In this document: positions 1 to 8,624 of the stretch, piece by piece
Layout: every line of letters begins with the position of its first letter
Position numbering within the stretch: the first letter of the stretch is position 1
NCBI GenBank assembly: GCA_002163005.1
Contig: MAAF01000064.1
Coordinates: 1 to 64,000, forward strand
Length of the DNA stretch: 64,000 bases
Direction: 5' to 3'
DNA from: Colwellia psychrerythraea
Lineage (GTDB): Bacteria; Pseudomonadota; Gammaproteobacteria; Enterobacterales; Alteromonadaceae
Position numbers and translations under genes: made by a program
Notes under the pieces: generated by a model
What the model saw: the letters and a program-made list of their open reading frames with translations, nothing else
What the model was told of the DNA's origin: nothing
Database searches by the model: none

Positions 1-118
1 GTGAGTGCTCACACAAATTGCATGATAACTAATTGTTAAAGAAAAGAGGTCTTAGTCGCATTCGCTAATGACCTTGGCTTCTTGGTTAACGTTGCCGTTT
101 GCCCGAAGCAGGATGCGT
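1..118 (-). promoter_or_regulatory. rRNA operon leader with boxA antiterminator
   Basis: Read leftward, this is the transcribed leader of an rRNA operon whose 16S gene lies beyond the window edge. On the minus strand positions 42-31 read TCTTTAACAATT, matching the boxA element of gammaproteobacterial rrn leaders. It is followed by a stretch ending GTGTGAGCACTC, like the E. coli leader just before 16S. In E. coli rrnD also sits divergent to yrdA, which agrees with the next gene here. The rRNA itself is not visible. Confidence 0.85.
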
Positions 119-146
119 ATAATACGCTTCCGAGTTTTGATGTCAA
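119..146 (-). promoter_or_regulatory. rRNA operon proximal promoter (P2-like)
   Basis: On the minus strand there is a perfect -35 TTGACA (146-141), a 16-bp spacer and a -10 TATTAT (124-119), followed by ACGCATCC. The 16-bp spacer is typical of rrn promoters. The DNA just upstream (147-200) is very A/T-rich, like an UP element. Transcription would enter the boxA leader. Confidence 0.8.
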
Positions 147-283
147 CGTTTATTTTAAATTATTTTGAAAAAGATTTAAAACTTGATGTTAACTTACGTT
201 ATTCCTCGCTAAAGCGGGTAGATAACGTATCAAAACAGTTCGTTGATGATTCATTTTGCGTGAACCCCTTAGAACTGGAGCGC

Positions 284-311
284 ATTGTAGAGATTTTTAT
301 AATTAGGTCAA
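284..311 (-). promoter_or_regulatory. rRNA operon distal promoter (P1-like)
   Basis: On the minus strand -35 TTGACC (311-306), 16-bp spacer, -10 TACAAT (289-284), then a G/C-rich discriminator GCGCTCC, the hallmark of stringently controlled rrn promoters. It lies 165 bp upstream of the second promoter, giving the usual tandem pair. The remaining stretch up to the next gene (312-554) is A/T-rich; I see no further gene there. Confidence 0.72.
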
Positions 312-554
312 CTCTTTTTTACGTAAAATTATAATAAAAACCTGTTTGCTTAACTTTCATACAGCCCTTGTGTGTGTTTACCTCGATACGTTCAATACTT
401 ACTCATATTAAATAATCTCATTTCAATTACTTAGTTTTATCTTTATAAGTTTTTTAGCTACTAAGCCCTTCGAATACTGGTTTTATTAGCTAGCTATGTT
501 ATTTTTATTACTACTTGCCATTCAATTAAATTGCAGTATTGCAATAGGTGCTAA

Positions 555-1103
555 ATGAGTACAACTAACATACGTCCTTATAAAGGTATTCTTCCTTCTA
601 TAGGGTTAGATAATTACATTGATAAATCAGCTATTCTCGTTGGAGATATTACTTTATCTGATGATGTCAGTATTTGGCCGCTTGTTGCCGCTCGTGGTGA
701 TGTAAACACTATTACTATTGGTACTCGAACGAACATACAAGATGGTACTGTTTTGCACGTGACGCGGAAAAGTCCTGAAAACCCACAAGGTAACCCTTTA
801 ATTATTGGCAGTGATGTGACAGTTGGACATAAGTGTATGTTACACGGTTGTCAGCTTGGCGATCGAATACTCGTTGGTATGGGAGCAATAATTATGGACG
901 GCGCTGTTATCGAGGACGATGTTTTTATTGGTGCGGGTAGCTTAGTTCCGCCGAATAAAACACTGCTTAGCGGCTATTTATATGTCGGTAATCCAGTAAA
1001 ACAAGCTAGACTTCTAAAGGAAAGTGAAGCAGCCTTTCTTAAGCAATCAGCCATAAACTATGCAGAACTAAAAAATGATTATCTGTGTGAAGAGAATAGC
1101 TAG
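555..1103 (+). CDS. yrdA: Gamma-carbonic anhydrase family protein (YrdA-like)
   Basis: A 182-residue left-handed beta-helix protein of the hexapeptide-repeat (LbH) superfamily. After an N-terminal strand, an AARGD motif opens the repeats (residue 45 on), and three histidines (His68, His92, His97) stand where gamma-carbonic anhydrases bind metal. Members form trimers with metal at subunit interfaces; whether this one hydrates CO2 is unknown, as for E. coli YrdA. AGGTG precedes the ATG by a few bases. It lies divergent to the rRNA operon as in E. coli, and its stop overlaps the stop of the convergent yrdB gene by four bases. Confidence 0.9.
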   Translation: MSTTNIRPYKGILPSIGLDNYIDKSAILVGDITLSDDVSIWPLVAARGDVNTITIGTRTNIQDGTVLHVTRKSPENPQGNPLIIGSDVTVGHKCMLHGCQLGDRILVGMGAIIMDGAVIEDDVFIGAGSLVPPNKTLLSGYLYVGNPVKQARLLKESEAAFLKQSAINYAELKNDYLCEENS

Positions 1104-1333
1104 CCCATTTGTATATGAATAGTATTTCCCTCTGGCTCATTTTTTTCGAGCCAGAGTTCAACTAGTTCTTCTAAGTCGAACTTTGTACACGTATCTATGT
1201 GTATTAAGCGCTTTAGTTGCATTGAGTGAAAATAAACAGTGATAACTTGAGCCGATAGTAACGCTGTAAAGCACCAAGCATCTTGCTCTTTGTCAAACGC
1301 TAAATCATCATTAAACAAAATAGCTTGATTCAT
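1100..1333 (-). CDS. yrdB: DUF1488 family protein (YrdB-like)
   Basis: A 77-residue protein of unknown function resembling E. coli YrdB (DUF1488). It carries a central DAWCFTALLSAQ segment and an acidic C-terminal half (FDLEELVELWLEKNEPEG). It has no signal peptide or membrane segment, so is probably cytoplasmic. It starts 13 bp after the aroE stop and is probably cotranscribed with it, as in enteric bacteria. Its 3' end overlaps yrdA by four bases tail to tail. Family assignment rests on sequence feel and synteny; no function can be read from the sequence. Confidence 0.8.
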   Translation of the reverse strand: MNQAILFNDDLAFDKEQDAWCFTALLSAQVITVYFHSMQLKRLIHIDTCTKFDLEELVELWLEKNEPEGNTIHIQMG

Positions 1334-1346
1334 AGAATTCCTACCC

Positions 1347-2174
1347 TTATTTTAAAGAAGCACGTAATTTTTCAATTACCGGTTGGACTTGGGGTATTAC
1401 TCCTCGCCAAACTTCAAAGCTAACGGCTGCTTGCCCTACTAACATACCTAAGCCATCAACCACTTTCATTGCCCCATGTTCTTTTGCCCATTTAAGAAAC
1501 GGTGTTTCATCCTTTCCATATACCATGTCATAACAAACTACATTCTGACTTATAATTGATGTTGGGATCGGTGGTAAATCGCCAGATAAACTGGCAGATG
1601 TCGCATTGATAATTAGATCGAAGTCTTGCTTTGCTAAATCAATATAACTAGAAGTACTAATTCGATTATCTGCAAAGTGCTGACAAATCTTATCAGCTTT
1701 ACTTACTGTTCGATTGGCAATGACAATGGAGCAAGGGTTTTGCGCAAGCAAAGGAAGTAAGACTCCTCTTGCCGCCCCACCTGCACCCAATAACAAAATT
1801 CTACTTTCATTTAAGATAATTTGATTAGCTATTAGGTCTTGTACTAATCCTTCACCATCGGTGTTATCACCAAATATCTTTCCATTTTTAAAGGTCAATG
1901 TATTTACTGCGCCAGCTAGTCTCGCACGTTCGGTCAGTTCATCAGCTAATGTTAAGGCTTGCTCTTTAAAAGGTACGGTTACATTTGCGCCTTTTCCACC
2001 TTGATGGATAAAGCCTGAAACAGCATTGGAGAAGTCATCAATATCGACTAATTGCTTTTGATAATTAATGTTTTGTTGGCTTTTCCTCGCAAATACATGA
2101 TGAATATCTGGAGAGCGAGAGTGTTCAATGGGATTTCCAAAAACGCGGTATTGATCTGGGGTCTGTTGTGTCAT
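1347..2174 (-). CDS. aroE: Shikimate dehydrogenase (NADP+)
   Basis: Reduces 3-dehydroshikimate to shikimate with NADPH in aromatic amino acid and folate precursor synthesis; cytoplasmic. The 275 residues match the usual length. The shikimate-binding site shows IEHSRSP (16-22), NVTVPFK with catalytic Lys70, and NTDG with catalytic Asp106. The nucleotide site has GAGGAARG (130-137), and NRTVSK (154-159) is the NADP phosphate-binding loop. It is followed by yrdB in an apparent two-gene operon. In E. coli tsaC lies directly beside aroE; here ompW has come between. Confidence 0.97.
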   Translation of the reverse strand: MTQQTPDQYRVFGNPIEHSRSPDIHHVFARKSQQNINYQKQLVDIDDFSNAVSGFIHQGGKGANVTVPFKEQALTLADELTERARLAGAVNTLTFKNGKIFGDNTDGEGLVQDLIANQIILNESRILLLGAGGAARGVLLPLLAQNPCSIVIANRTVSKADKICQHFADNRISTSSYIDLAKQDFDLIINATSASLSGDLPPIPTSIISQNVVCYDMVYGKDETPFLKWAKEHGAMKVVDGLGMLVGQAAVSFEVWRGVIPQVQPVIEKLRASLK

Positions 2175-2236
2175 GGTTATGGCAATATAGTAACGAATGA
2201 CTACAGCGTAACTTAATCAACAATTAATGAAAACCA

Positions 2237-2274
2237 AAAAAGCAGTAACCCTTTCGAAAAAGTTACTGCTTTTG
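2237..2274 (-). terminator. Rho-independent terminator after ompW
   Basis: Inverted repeat AAAAGCAGTAAC / GTTACTGCTTTT with a 12-nt spacer. On the minus strand it is followed by a run of Ts just past the ompW stop. The symmetrical A and T flanks mean it could also work in the other direction. Confidence 0.85.
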
Positions 2275-2298
2275 ATTCTTGTTGGTAATTTGCTTAAC

Positions 2299-2955
2299 TT
2301 AGAATGTGTAACCAAGCATAACTGAATATACCATTGGGTTAACATCTACAGAGGCACTACCAATATTATCACCACTAACAGCAAAAGAAGCATCAGTTGA
2401 AATATCAATATAACGAGCTGAAACGTTTACAGACCAGTTTTTATCAATTTCATAATCTGCGCCAACTTGAACAGAATAGCCAAAAGAGTTATCAAGTTCT
2501 AAATCACTAAAGCCTGCTTCAGAATAAGTACTAGTAAAGCTGTTATCGAAGAAAACAGTGTAATTGATACCAGCTCCTACATAAGGCTTCAAAGCGCTAC
2601 TAGTATCAAAATAATATAAAACACTTAGCGTGGGTGGTAATTGTTTAGTGTCTGCAAGTAAAGTCGTTGCGCCGTCAGCATGTAATTCTATATCGTGATC
2701 AAATGGTGTTGCAGCTAATAATTCAACAGCCCAGTTACTATCAAAGAAGTACACAAAGTTTAAACCTAACTGAGTATCATCACCCACTGATAATTCTAAG
2801 CCAGAATCCGCACCACTTAATAAAACAGTAGATTTTCCACTGTCAGGTGAAACCATAGTAGCACCACCTCGAATGAGGATGTCACCAGCTTGGTTTGCAA
2901 AAGCTGCAGTTGAAAGACTTGATAATAAAGCTATTGTTAGTAAAGTTTTTTTCAT
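2299..2955 (-). CDS. ompW: OmpW family outer membrane protein
   Basis: A 218-residue small beta-barrel of the OmpW family. The signal peptide covers residues 1-20 (cleavage after AFA), the mature part alternates hydrophobic and polar strands, and the chain ends in YTF, the C-terminal aromatic signal of outer membrane barrels. OmpW proteins form eight-stranded barrels with a hydrophobic channel and are thought to pass small hydrophobic compounds; in E. coli expression responds to oxygen through FNR. It is a single gene with its own terminator and a promoter region carrying FNR-type boxes, inserted between aroE and tsaC. Confidence 0.92.
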   Translation of the reverse strand: MKKTLLTIALLSSLSTAAFANQAGDILIRGGATMVSPDSGKSTVLLSGADSGLELSVGDDTQLGLNFVYFFDSNWAVELLAATPFDHDIELHADGATTLLADTKQLPPTLSVLYYFDTSSALKPYVGAGINYTVFFDNSFTSTYSEAGFSDLELDNSFGYSVQVGADYEIDKNWSVNVSARYIDISTDASFAVSGDNIGSASVDVNPMVYSVMLGYTF

Positions 2956-2984
2956 GATTTTTTATCCTTAAAATAATTAAGGGT

Positions 2985-3025
2985 ATAATAATCCTGTTGC
3001 TTTAATAAAATTTGATTTAGCGCAA
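2985..3025 (-). promoter_or_regulatory. ompW promoter with degenerate FNR box at about -41
   Basis: On the minus strand a -10 TATTAT (2990-2985) gives a start of transcription near 2978. A degenerate FNR box TTGCG-CTAA-ATCAA (3025-3012) is centred near -41, the position from which FNR/CRP-type activators work as class II factors. There is no good -35, as expected for an activated promoter. The promoter position is inferred. Confidence 0.6.
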
Positions 3026-3125
3026 GGTTTTGGAGCTGAGCAAATACTTTAAATCTGTAATTTGATTTAGATCAAGGTTTTGGAGCTGAGCAAATACTTT
3101 AAATCTGTAATTTGATTTAGATCAA
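3011..3125. repeat. 50-bp tandem repeat carrying FNR-type boxes
   Basis: Two complete 50-bp units (3011-3060 and 3061-3110) and the first 15 bases of a third (3111-3125). Each begins with the TTGAT-N4-ATCAA region: the unit nearest ompW has a decayed half-site, while 3062-3075 and 3112-3125 are perfect FNR consensus palindromes. Other than the half-site change the units look identical, suggesting recent duplication. Confidence 0.92.
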
Positions 3126-3230
3126 TTTTTTAGAAAGAAGGAGGGTATTCAATATAAAAACAGTGTATTAGTGAAAAACATAACTCTATCGTTATCAGCG
3201 ATTAAATGCTTAACGATTAAATAAAATGAG

Positions 3231-3803
3231 TTACGTTCTTAATACCTTACTCGTAATGCCATCAATAATAATAGATGGACTATCGTTACCTAAAGTATCT
3301 GTCTTAATTAGGAAGTCTAACTGTGTTGGAAATTGCTGTACTACACTTTGCCATGTAACTGCTGCAGGATGGCCTGAAAGGTTGGCACTGGTAGAAATAA
3401 TAGCTTTACCTGTTTTTCTACATAATGCAATAACATCTGGATGCTGAGTGATGCGAACCGCTATGGTGTCAAATATTCCAGACAATAGAGGTGATATATT
3501 TTTATTTATCGGTAAAACTTGAGTTATTGCACCTGGCCAACGAGATAATATCTCCAACTTTTGCTGCTTAGATATTGCCGACTCATCAATATACGGCTGT
3601 AATTGACTATAATCGCTGGCTAAAAGGATAAAACCTTTATCTACTGAACGTTGCTTAAGTCTCAGCAATCGTTCAATTGCTGAGTTATTGTCGGGATCAC
3701 AGCCCAAACCAAATACGGCTTCTGTTGGGTAAGCAATTATGCCACCCTGCTCAAAAATTTGTGCAGCTTTTTCAATCACTGCACTATGTGTGAGACCCGA
3801 CAA
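3231..3803 (-). CDS. tsaC: L-threonylcarbamoyladenylate synthase, TsaC/YrdC type
   Basis: Makes threonylcarbamoyl-AMP from threonine, bicarbonate and ATP, the first step of t6A37 modification of ANN-decoding tRNAs. At 190 residues it is the short TsaC form without the Sua5 extension. Visible motifs are [13 protein letters not shown] near residue 21, [15 protein letters not shown] (about 48-62), and STSANLSG near 137, all part of the nucleotide/threonine cleft. It begins 5 bp after purE and is very probably in the same transcript. Confidence 0.95.
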   Translation of the reverse strand: MSGLTHSAVIEKAAQIFEQGGIIAYPTEAVFGLGCDPDNNSAIERLLRLKQRSVDKGFILLASDYSQLQPYIDESAISKQQKLEILSRWPGAITQVLPINKNISPLLSGIFDTIAVRITQHPDVIALCRKTGKAIISTSANLSGHPAAVTWQSVVQQFPTQLDFLIKTDTLGNDSPSIIIDGITSKVLRT

Positions 3804-3808
3804 ATTTA

Positions 3809-4312
3809 CTAGCTCAATTTTGCTTGCATAGCTTCATCTTTTTCTAATAATGCTATCGCATTGGCAACACGCTCAGCTTTCACTTTATCAGCTATCGTCT
3901 GATCAGAAACACCTAAGATTTGCGCAGCTAAATAACCGGCATTTTTAGCGCCCGCTTTACCTATGGCAACAGTCGCAACAGGAATGCCGCCAGGCATCAT
4001 AACTGTTGATAATAAGGCATCATGACCTTGTAATGGCCCATTATCTACAGGAACACCAATTACCGGGCGAGTAGTCATACCTGCAACTGCGCCAGCCAAA
4101 TGTGCAGCTAGACCTGCAGCACAAATAAATACCTTACAACCACGCTCTTCTGCATCTTTTACATAAGCTTTGGCTGCATCTGGAGTTCTGTGAGCTGAAC
4201 GAACACGTACCTCATGCTCAATATCAAATTTCTTTAGGATTTCAATAGTAGCTTGCATTACAGGTAGATCAGAGTCTGATCCCATTAAAATGGCAACAAA
4301 AGTTGATGTCAT
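3809..4312 (-). CDS. purE: N5-carboxyaminoimidazole ribonucleotide mutase
   Basis: Converts N5-CAIR to CAIR in purine synthesis. The class I PurE motifs are clear: [10 protein letters not shown] near the N terminus and the SAHRTP loop, with the catalytic histidine, about 30 residues later. An ATG at 4324 would add four residues, but the ATG at 4312 has GAGA at a normal distance and matches the family start, giving 167 residues. It is followed 5 bp later by tsaC. The usual partner purK (N5-CAIR synthase) is not adjacent and not in the window. Confidence 0.95.
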   Translation of the reverse strand: MTSTFVAILMGSDSDLPVMQATIEILKKFDIEHEVRVRSAHRTPDAAKAYVKDAEERGCKVFICAAGLAAHLAGAVAGMTTRPVIGVPVDNGPLQGHDALLSTVMMPGGIPVATVAIGKAGAKNAGYLAAQILGVSDQTIADKVKAERVANAIALLEKDEAMQAKLS

Positions 4313-4401
4313 AATATTTCTCATTAATTAAAGGTTAAGTTTAGGTTTTCAAATTAATTATAATTAGGTTACTTCTCTATAATATTTTATTTACGGCCAT
4401 A

Positions 4402-4977
4402 TTATAGAGGCTTACTTTTATAGCTGCATTTTTTTTGCGGACAACTTAATATGTCACCGTTAGCCATGGTACGTTTAATAAGTACTGGCCATTGGCACTG
4501 AGGGCAAACTTGTGCCACGGGTTCATTATTTAATACGTATTTACACTTAGGGTATTGATCACAAGAATAAAAGGTTTTTCCAAAACGGTTAGACTTCTCT
4601 TGTAATAGCCCTTTTTGGCTTTTACTCTGACACGAAGGACAAGCTACATTAGTACTTTCTTGCTTTTGATTTTCTTCAATATGATGACAATCAGGATAAT
4701 TTGTACAGCCAATAAACATACCATAACGACCTTGTTTAACCGCTAAGTTGTGTCCACATAAGGGACACTTTGTACCTGGAAGGACTGTGTCTTCAACACG
4801 TTCATGCTCTACAATCGCACGTGTATATTGACAGTTTGGGTAATTTTCACAACCCAAAAACGAGCCGGACTTCCCGTGTTTTATGGCAAGTTCAGAGCCA
4901 CATTCAGGACACACTTGAAAAGCTTTTTCTAACGCATGCTCATGATGAGAAAATAAAGGCTTATTCGATTCAGACAT
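4402..4977 (-). CDS. yrdD: Topoisomerase I-type zinc finger protein (YrdD-like)
   Basis: A 191-residue protein built of four Cys4 zinc ribbons of the kind found at the C terminus of DNA topoisomerase I. Three are of the CPxC...GC-NYP-C type (from residues 18 and 71, then about 113) and the fourth is shorter and ends with CPQKKC. It has no catalytic domain, so is expected to bind nucleic acid. The order yrdD next to smg and dprA is conserved in gammaproteobacteria. Its role is unknown; E. coli YrdD is similarly uncharacterised. Confidence 0.9.
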   Translation of the reverse strand: MSESNKPLFSHHEHALEKAFQVCPECGSELAIKHGKSGSFLGCENYPNCQYTRAIVEHERVEDTVLPGTKCPLCGHNLAVKQGRYGMFIGCTNYPDCHHIEENQKQESTNVACPSCQSKSQKGLLQEKSNRFGKTFYSCDQYPKCKYVLNNEPVAQVCPQCQWPVLIKRTMANGDILSCPQKKCSYKSKPL

Positions 4978-5059
4978 ATGCTAAATAGCTAAAAGTGCTT
5001 TCCATAAAATAATGTCGTTATTATGCCACAGTCCTAGTTTTAAAAAAACGCTCGCTAGC

Positions 5060-5095
5060 AATTGACTTGTGATTAAGTGTAATCATAAGTCAATT
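5060..5095. terminator. Strong hairpin between smg and yrdD
   Basis: Near-perfect inverted repeat: AATTGACTTGTGATTA and TAATCATAAGTCAATT, 15 of 16 pairs, with a 4-nt loop. It lies just past the smg stop on the minus strand, but no T-run follows in either direction. It could be a processing or attenuation hairpin rather than an intrinsic terminator. Confidence 0.5.
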
Positions 5096-5113
5096 GATTT
5101 AATTAAAACGGGC

Positions 5114-5587
5114 TTAATGTAATGGGCCTTCTTGTTCTTCAAAGATTAAATCTTCAAGTTGTGAATAGGCCGATTCCTTGCCTGGCACATTAAATAACAC
5201 CATCAGAATTACCCACTTAAGGTCGTCCATAGAGAAGTACTTGGTATCCAGCTCCATCACTCGGTCAATAACCATTTCGCGTGTAGTAAAATCAAGCACA
5301 TTAACTTGCTCTAAAAATAATATAAAACCACGGCTTGGTGTATCAAGTAACTGCATTTCTTCGCTAGTATAGATACGAACAGACTTACTGCCTACTCGCG
5401 TAAGGTATGGGTAAGCGTCAGTGTCTTGTAATGCGGTCAGTTTTTCTAGCCAATTTAATGCTTTGTAGATTTCATCCTGATGAAAGCCCGCTCGTGTTAA
5501 CTCGTCTGTTAACAGGTCATGATCCACCATGGCTTCTGCTTCATTTTGGATATACGTTTCAAAAAGATACATTAAGATATCAAACAT
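5114..5587 (-). CDS. smg: Smg family protein
   Basis: A 157-residue protein of the Smg/DUF494 family, found next to dprA across gammaproteobacteria. It starts [12 protein letters not shown] and is mostly helical and acidic, with no signal peptide or membrane segment. The molecular function is unknown. It starts about 20 bp after dprA ends, so the two are probably cotranscribed. Identification rests on the typical start, length and neighbours. Confidence 0.9.
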   Translation of the reverse strand: MFDILMYLFETYIQNEAEAMVDHDLLTDELTRAGFHQDEIYKALNWLEKLTALQDTDAYPYLTRVGSKSVRIYTSEEMQLLDTPSRGFILFLEQVNVLDFTTREMVIDRVMELDTKYFSMDDLKWVILMVLFNVPGKESAYSQLEDLIFEEQEGPLH

Positions 5588-5606
5588 AATTAGCCCCTTA
5601 TATACT

Positions 5607-6752
5607 TTATTGCGTTCTTATATAGCCACCAGGTACAGCAGATACTAGACCATTTAATTCCAGCATCGTTAATCTAGTTAACACTTCCTCTACGGGAAGT
5701 TCGCTCCGTAAAACTACTTTATCTACAGGAGTAATCTCAAATCCCACACTATCCAACAATGCATCGTTACACAAGACTTTTTGATTTATTTCATCGCCTC
5801 CTTTGTGAATGCCATGTTCAGCTGACTTAAAAGGCTTTACATCACTCTTTAAGTGTAGACTAGGTTTATCTGCAAAAGCGAACTCATCTATTATATCGGC
5901 ACACTGTTCAACAAGTTTAGCGCCTTGTTTAATTAACCAATGACAACCTTTGGCCTGCTTATTTTCAATAGAACTAGGAATAGCAAACACATCTCTGTTT
6001 TGCTCTAGTGCGCAACGCGCTGTAATCAATGAGCCACTTCTTAATTCAGCTTCTACTACTAACACACCTAAGCTCAAGCCACTAATAAGGCGATTTCTTT
6101 TTGGAAAATGCCCCGACCTAGCTTGCGTGCCAGGCAAAAACTCACTAATAATCGCACCGCTTGATGCAATTATTTGCTGCGCCAAGGATTGATGCCTCGC
6201 GGGGTATACTTGATCTAACCCAGTCGCAACTACCGCAATTGTGCTCTCAGGTTCACTAAGGGTGCCGCGATGAGCGGCAGCATCGATGCCAAGCGCTAAT
6301 CCACTTGTGATAACAAAATTATGCTGTACTAGTTGTTGGCTTAATCTGAACGCGGTATCTCTACCTCCCGCACTAGCCGCTCGACTTCCTACCACGGCTA
6401 TCTGTGGAGCATTAAGTAATAAAAGATTCCCCTGAACAAATATCACTAAGGGTGGATCATAAATTTGCTTGAGTAATTGAGGGTAATAAGTATCGTCATA
6501 GCAAATGATGCCACTATTACATGCAGCACTTGCATGGATAATATGAGTTATTTTTTGCCAGTCGGGCTGATGAAAAGCGTGAAGTTGTTTCACACTTAAG
6601 TTATTAGCCGAGCTAAGCACAGAGGGTTTATTGTCTGACGAAAATAACGCAGTTAAACCAAAGGTCTCAACCAGAGCTATTTTTTTGTGTATGGCTAACC
6701 GAGGAACAAGTTTTAAGGCTAACCAGTATTCAATATTACTGTTATTAATCAT
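5607..6752 (-). CDS. dprA: DNA processing protein DprA/Smf
   Basis: Binds incoming single-stranded DNA and loads RecA during natural transformation; also present in species not known to be competent. The Rossmann-like core shows VVGSRAAS, then [12 protein letters not shown] and [11 protein letters not shown], and a winged-helix domain closes the chain. The frame could begin with TTG at 6776, but the ATG at 6752 is preceded by AAGGAG at a good distance, giving 381 residues. smg follows. The lysM gene lies upstream on the same strand. Confidence 0.95.
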   Translation of the reverse strand: MINNSNIEYWLALKLVPRLAIHKKIALVETFGLTALFSSDNKPSVLSSANNLSVKQLHAFHQPDWQKITHIIHASAACNSGIICYDDTYYPQLLKQIYDPPLVIFVQGNLLLLNAPQIAVVGSRAASAGGRDTAFRLSQQLVQHNFVITSGLALGIDAAAHRGTLSEPESTIAVVATGLDQVYPARHQSLAQQIIASSGAIISEFLPGTQARSGHFPKRNRLISGLSLGVLVVEAELRSGSLITARCALEQNRDVFAIPSSIENKQAKGCHWLIKQGAKLVEQCADIIDEFAFADKPSLHLKSDVKPFKSAEHGIHKGGDEINQKVLCNDALLDSVGFEITPVDKVVLRSELPVEEVLTRLTMLELNGLVSAVPGGYIRTQ

Positions 6753-6832
6753 TACTTGTCTTCTCCTTAAGAACAAGTCATAGCTTTATTTTTCCTCTTA
6801 TAATATGGGAAAATAAAATATTTAACAGTTGG

Positions 6833-7921
6833 CTATTCTGGTGCAGTAATCAAATCATTTATTCTTGCAGGCTTCTCGGTATGTAGAATAAGTGCCATAC
6901 TCGCTTTTTGGTAAACTTTAAAAACCATTAACTTACCTAATGGCTCCTCTGGCATTTTATAATCACTGCCCGTAATTTTATTCCAACGTGAAGACTCCGC
7001 ACTATAAACAGGACCACTCCCCGTATCTACCACCGCAGGACTTATCCGTTTTATCGCCATAACATCACCAACGGTCACGTCATGCTCTACGCCACGGTTA
7101 ATCATAACAACTTCAAGTTTAGCAAACTCGCGACCATTGCTAGTGGCTTTAACAATAGCGCCACGAAGTGACTTATTAGCTGCTTTCATAGAAAAAATGG
7201 CAGGTAACAATTGTCCTTCATTCACAGGTACTACATAGTTTCCTGCATGGATTTCTCTTTTTACAGAGCCAACATTCATAGTAGAAGGAACATCATTTTC
7301 TATATCGCCACGTTTTATTACTTGCCCTGTTCCCACCAAATTGACATAAAAACCTAACGAATCATCTGTTTCAGGGTCAAAAATCTCTTCGCCTTTATCA
7401 TAGATTGCGTAACTTTGCGCAACCTCGAGGTCTGTATTCACGTAAACTTTAAAGTCTTTTGTTGTCATTCTATAGCCTTCATCACTACCTATAATGTGTG
7501 GTAGCGCTTCTAGCTCATCTTCGGTAAATAAGTGGTCATATCTAACAAAAGGAGCAATAACCTCCAGAGGTAACAAGGTAATTGCAGAATCTTTTTTCTT
7601 CTCTTGACGAATTTTTGGTGACCATTTATAGCTTGGTTTTACCGGCTCTACCACTAGCATCGGCTCACCATTTTCATCAAAAACAAGCTTTAAAACATCA
7701 CCAGGATAAATTAAATGTGGGTTATTGATTTCTGGATTTAAACGCCAAAGTTTTGGCCATAACCAAGGTTGCTCAAGAAATAATGCTGAAATGTCCCATA
7801 ACGTATCACCTTTCACTACGACATGTGTTTTCGGCGCGTCATCATTAAGAGTTATTTGATCGGCAAGGGCAGCCAATGAACAAGATAATAAAGATAGTGA
7901 GAGTATAATTTTTTTAAGCAT
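6833..7921 (-). CDS. Secreted LysM domain protein
   Basis: A 362-residue envelope protein. The start at 7921 gives a typical signal peptide (MLKKIILSLSLLSCSLAALA) preceded by AAGGA; an upstream ATG at 7966 would bury it. A LysM domain follows directly (HVVVKGDTLWDIS ... IYPGDVLKL), so it should bind peptidoglycan. The rest is a beta-rich domain of unknown function. A gene of this type stands beside dprA and divergent to def in many gammaproteobacteria. It may share a transcript with dprA-smg. Function beyond wall binding is unknown. Confidence 0.85.
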   Translation of the reverse strand: MLKKIILSLSLLSCSLAALADQITLNDDAPKTHVVVKGDTLWDISALFLEQPWLWPKLWRLNPEINNPHLIYPGDVLKLVFDENGEPMLVVEPVKPSYKWSPKIRQEKKKDSAITLLPLEVIAPFVRYDHLFTEDELEALPHIIGSDEGYRMTTKDFKVYVNTDLEVAQSYAIYDKGEEIFDPETDDSLGFYVNLVGTGQVIKRGDIENDVPSTMNVGSVKREIHAGNYVVPVNEGQLLPAIFSMKAANKSLRGAIVKATSNGREFAKLEVVMINRGVEHDVTVGDVMAIKRISPAVVDTGSGPVYSAESSRWNKITGSDYKMPEEPLGKLMVFKVYQKASMALILHTEKPARINDLITAPE

Positions 7922-7999
7922 GGAGCTCGTTCCTTTTTCGTGCATACTGCTGTGACGCACTATCATTATTAGTTATATCGAGTGACTTTAAAATGCGGG

Positions 8000-8028
8000 T
8001 TTCAGTTACAGTTACTTGAGTATATAAT
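8000..8028 (+). promoter_or_regulatory. Candidate def-fmt-rsmB promoter
   Basis: A consensus -10 TATAAT at 8023-8028 with a weak -35 TTTCAG (8000-8005) 17 bp upstream, about 50 bp before def. It lies in the divergent gap with lysM. Only the -10 is convincing. Confidence 0.4.
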
Positions 8029-8076
8029 TAAAACATAACATTCTAGATTAATTATCGCTAATTCTTTTAATAAAAT

Positions 8077-8592
8077 ATGACTATTTTAACTGTTTTACGT
8101 TTTCCTGATCCGCGTTTAAGAACAAAAGCGCTGCCTGTTGTTAATATTACTGATGCTACGGCAACAATTATAGACGATATGCTGGCAACTATGTACGAAG
8201 AAAAAGGCGTAGGTCTTGCTGCTACCCAAATAGATATTCATCAACGTATTGTTGTTATGGATACTTCTGAAGGTGGTGACCAACCCATCATTTTTATCAA
8301 TCCCGAAATTATTGCTACCAGTAATGAAACATCGATCAATGAAGAAGGTTGTTTATCCGTACCGGGTACTTATGCAAAAGTAGACCGTCATGATGCTTGT
8401 ACCGTAAAAGCGCTTGACCGCCATGGTAATGAATTCACTTTAAACGCCACAGAATTACAAAGTATTTGTATACAACATGAACTTGACCACTTGAAAGGTG
8501 TTTTATTTATTGATTACCTATCTCCTCTAAAGCGTCAACGCATTCAAAAAAAGCTTGAAAAAGAAGCAAAACTTGACAAAAACAGCAAGTAA
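8077..8592 (+). CDS. def: Peptide deformylase
   Basis: Removes the formyl group from the N-terminal methionine of new proteins; a Fe/Zn metalloenzyme. All three family motifs are present: GVGLAATQ (about 44-51), EGCLSVPG with the metal-binding Cys near residue 93, and QHELDH with the two metal-binding His and catalytic Glu near 135. At 171 residues it has normal bacterial type I length. It leads the def-fmt-rsmB-trkA series, divergent from lysM, as in E. coli. Confidence 0.98.
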   Translation: MTILTVLRFPDPRLRTKALPVVNITDATATIIDDMLATMYEEKGVGLAATQIDIHQRIVVMDTSEGGDQPIIFINPEIIATSNETSINEEGCLSVPGTYAKVDRHDACTVKALDRHGNEFTLNATELQSICIQHELDHLKGVLFIDYLSPLKRQRIQKKLEKEAKLDKNSK

Positions 8593-8624
8593 GTACTTAC
8601 TCACTTACAATAATAGGAATTCCA

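Noticed and set aside
68-334. 88-codon open frame at the left end
   Set aside because: It covers the rRNA promoters and leader on the opposite strand, has no ribosome binding site and no protein-like composition.
496-558. 20-residue hydrophobic frame (MLFLLLLAIQ...) overlapping the yrdA start as ATGA
   Set aside because: No ribosome binding site and no regulatory codon pattern; likely chance in A/T-rich DNA.
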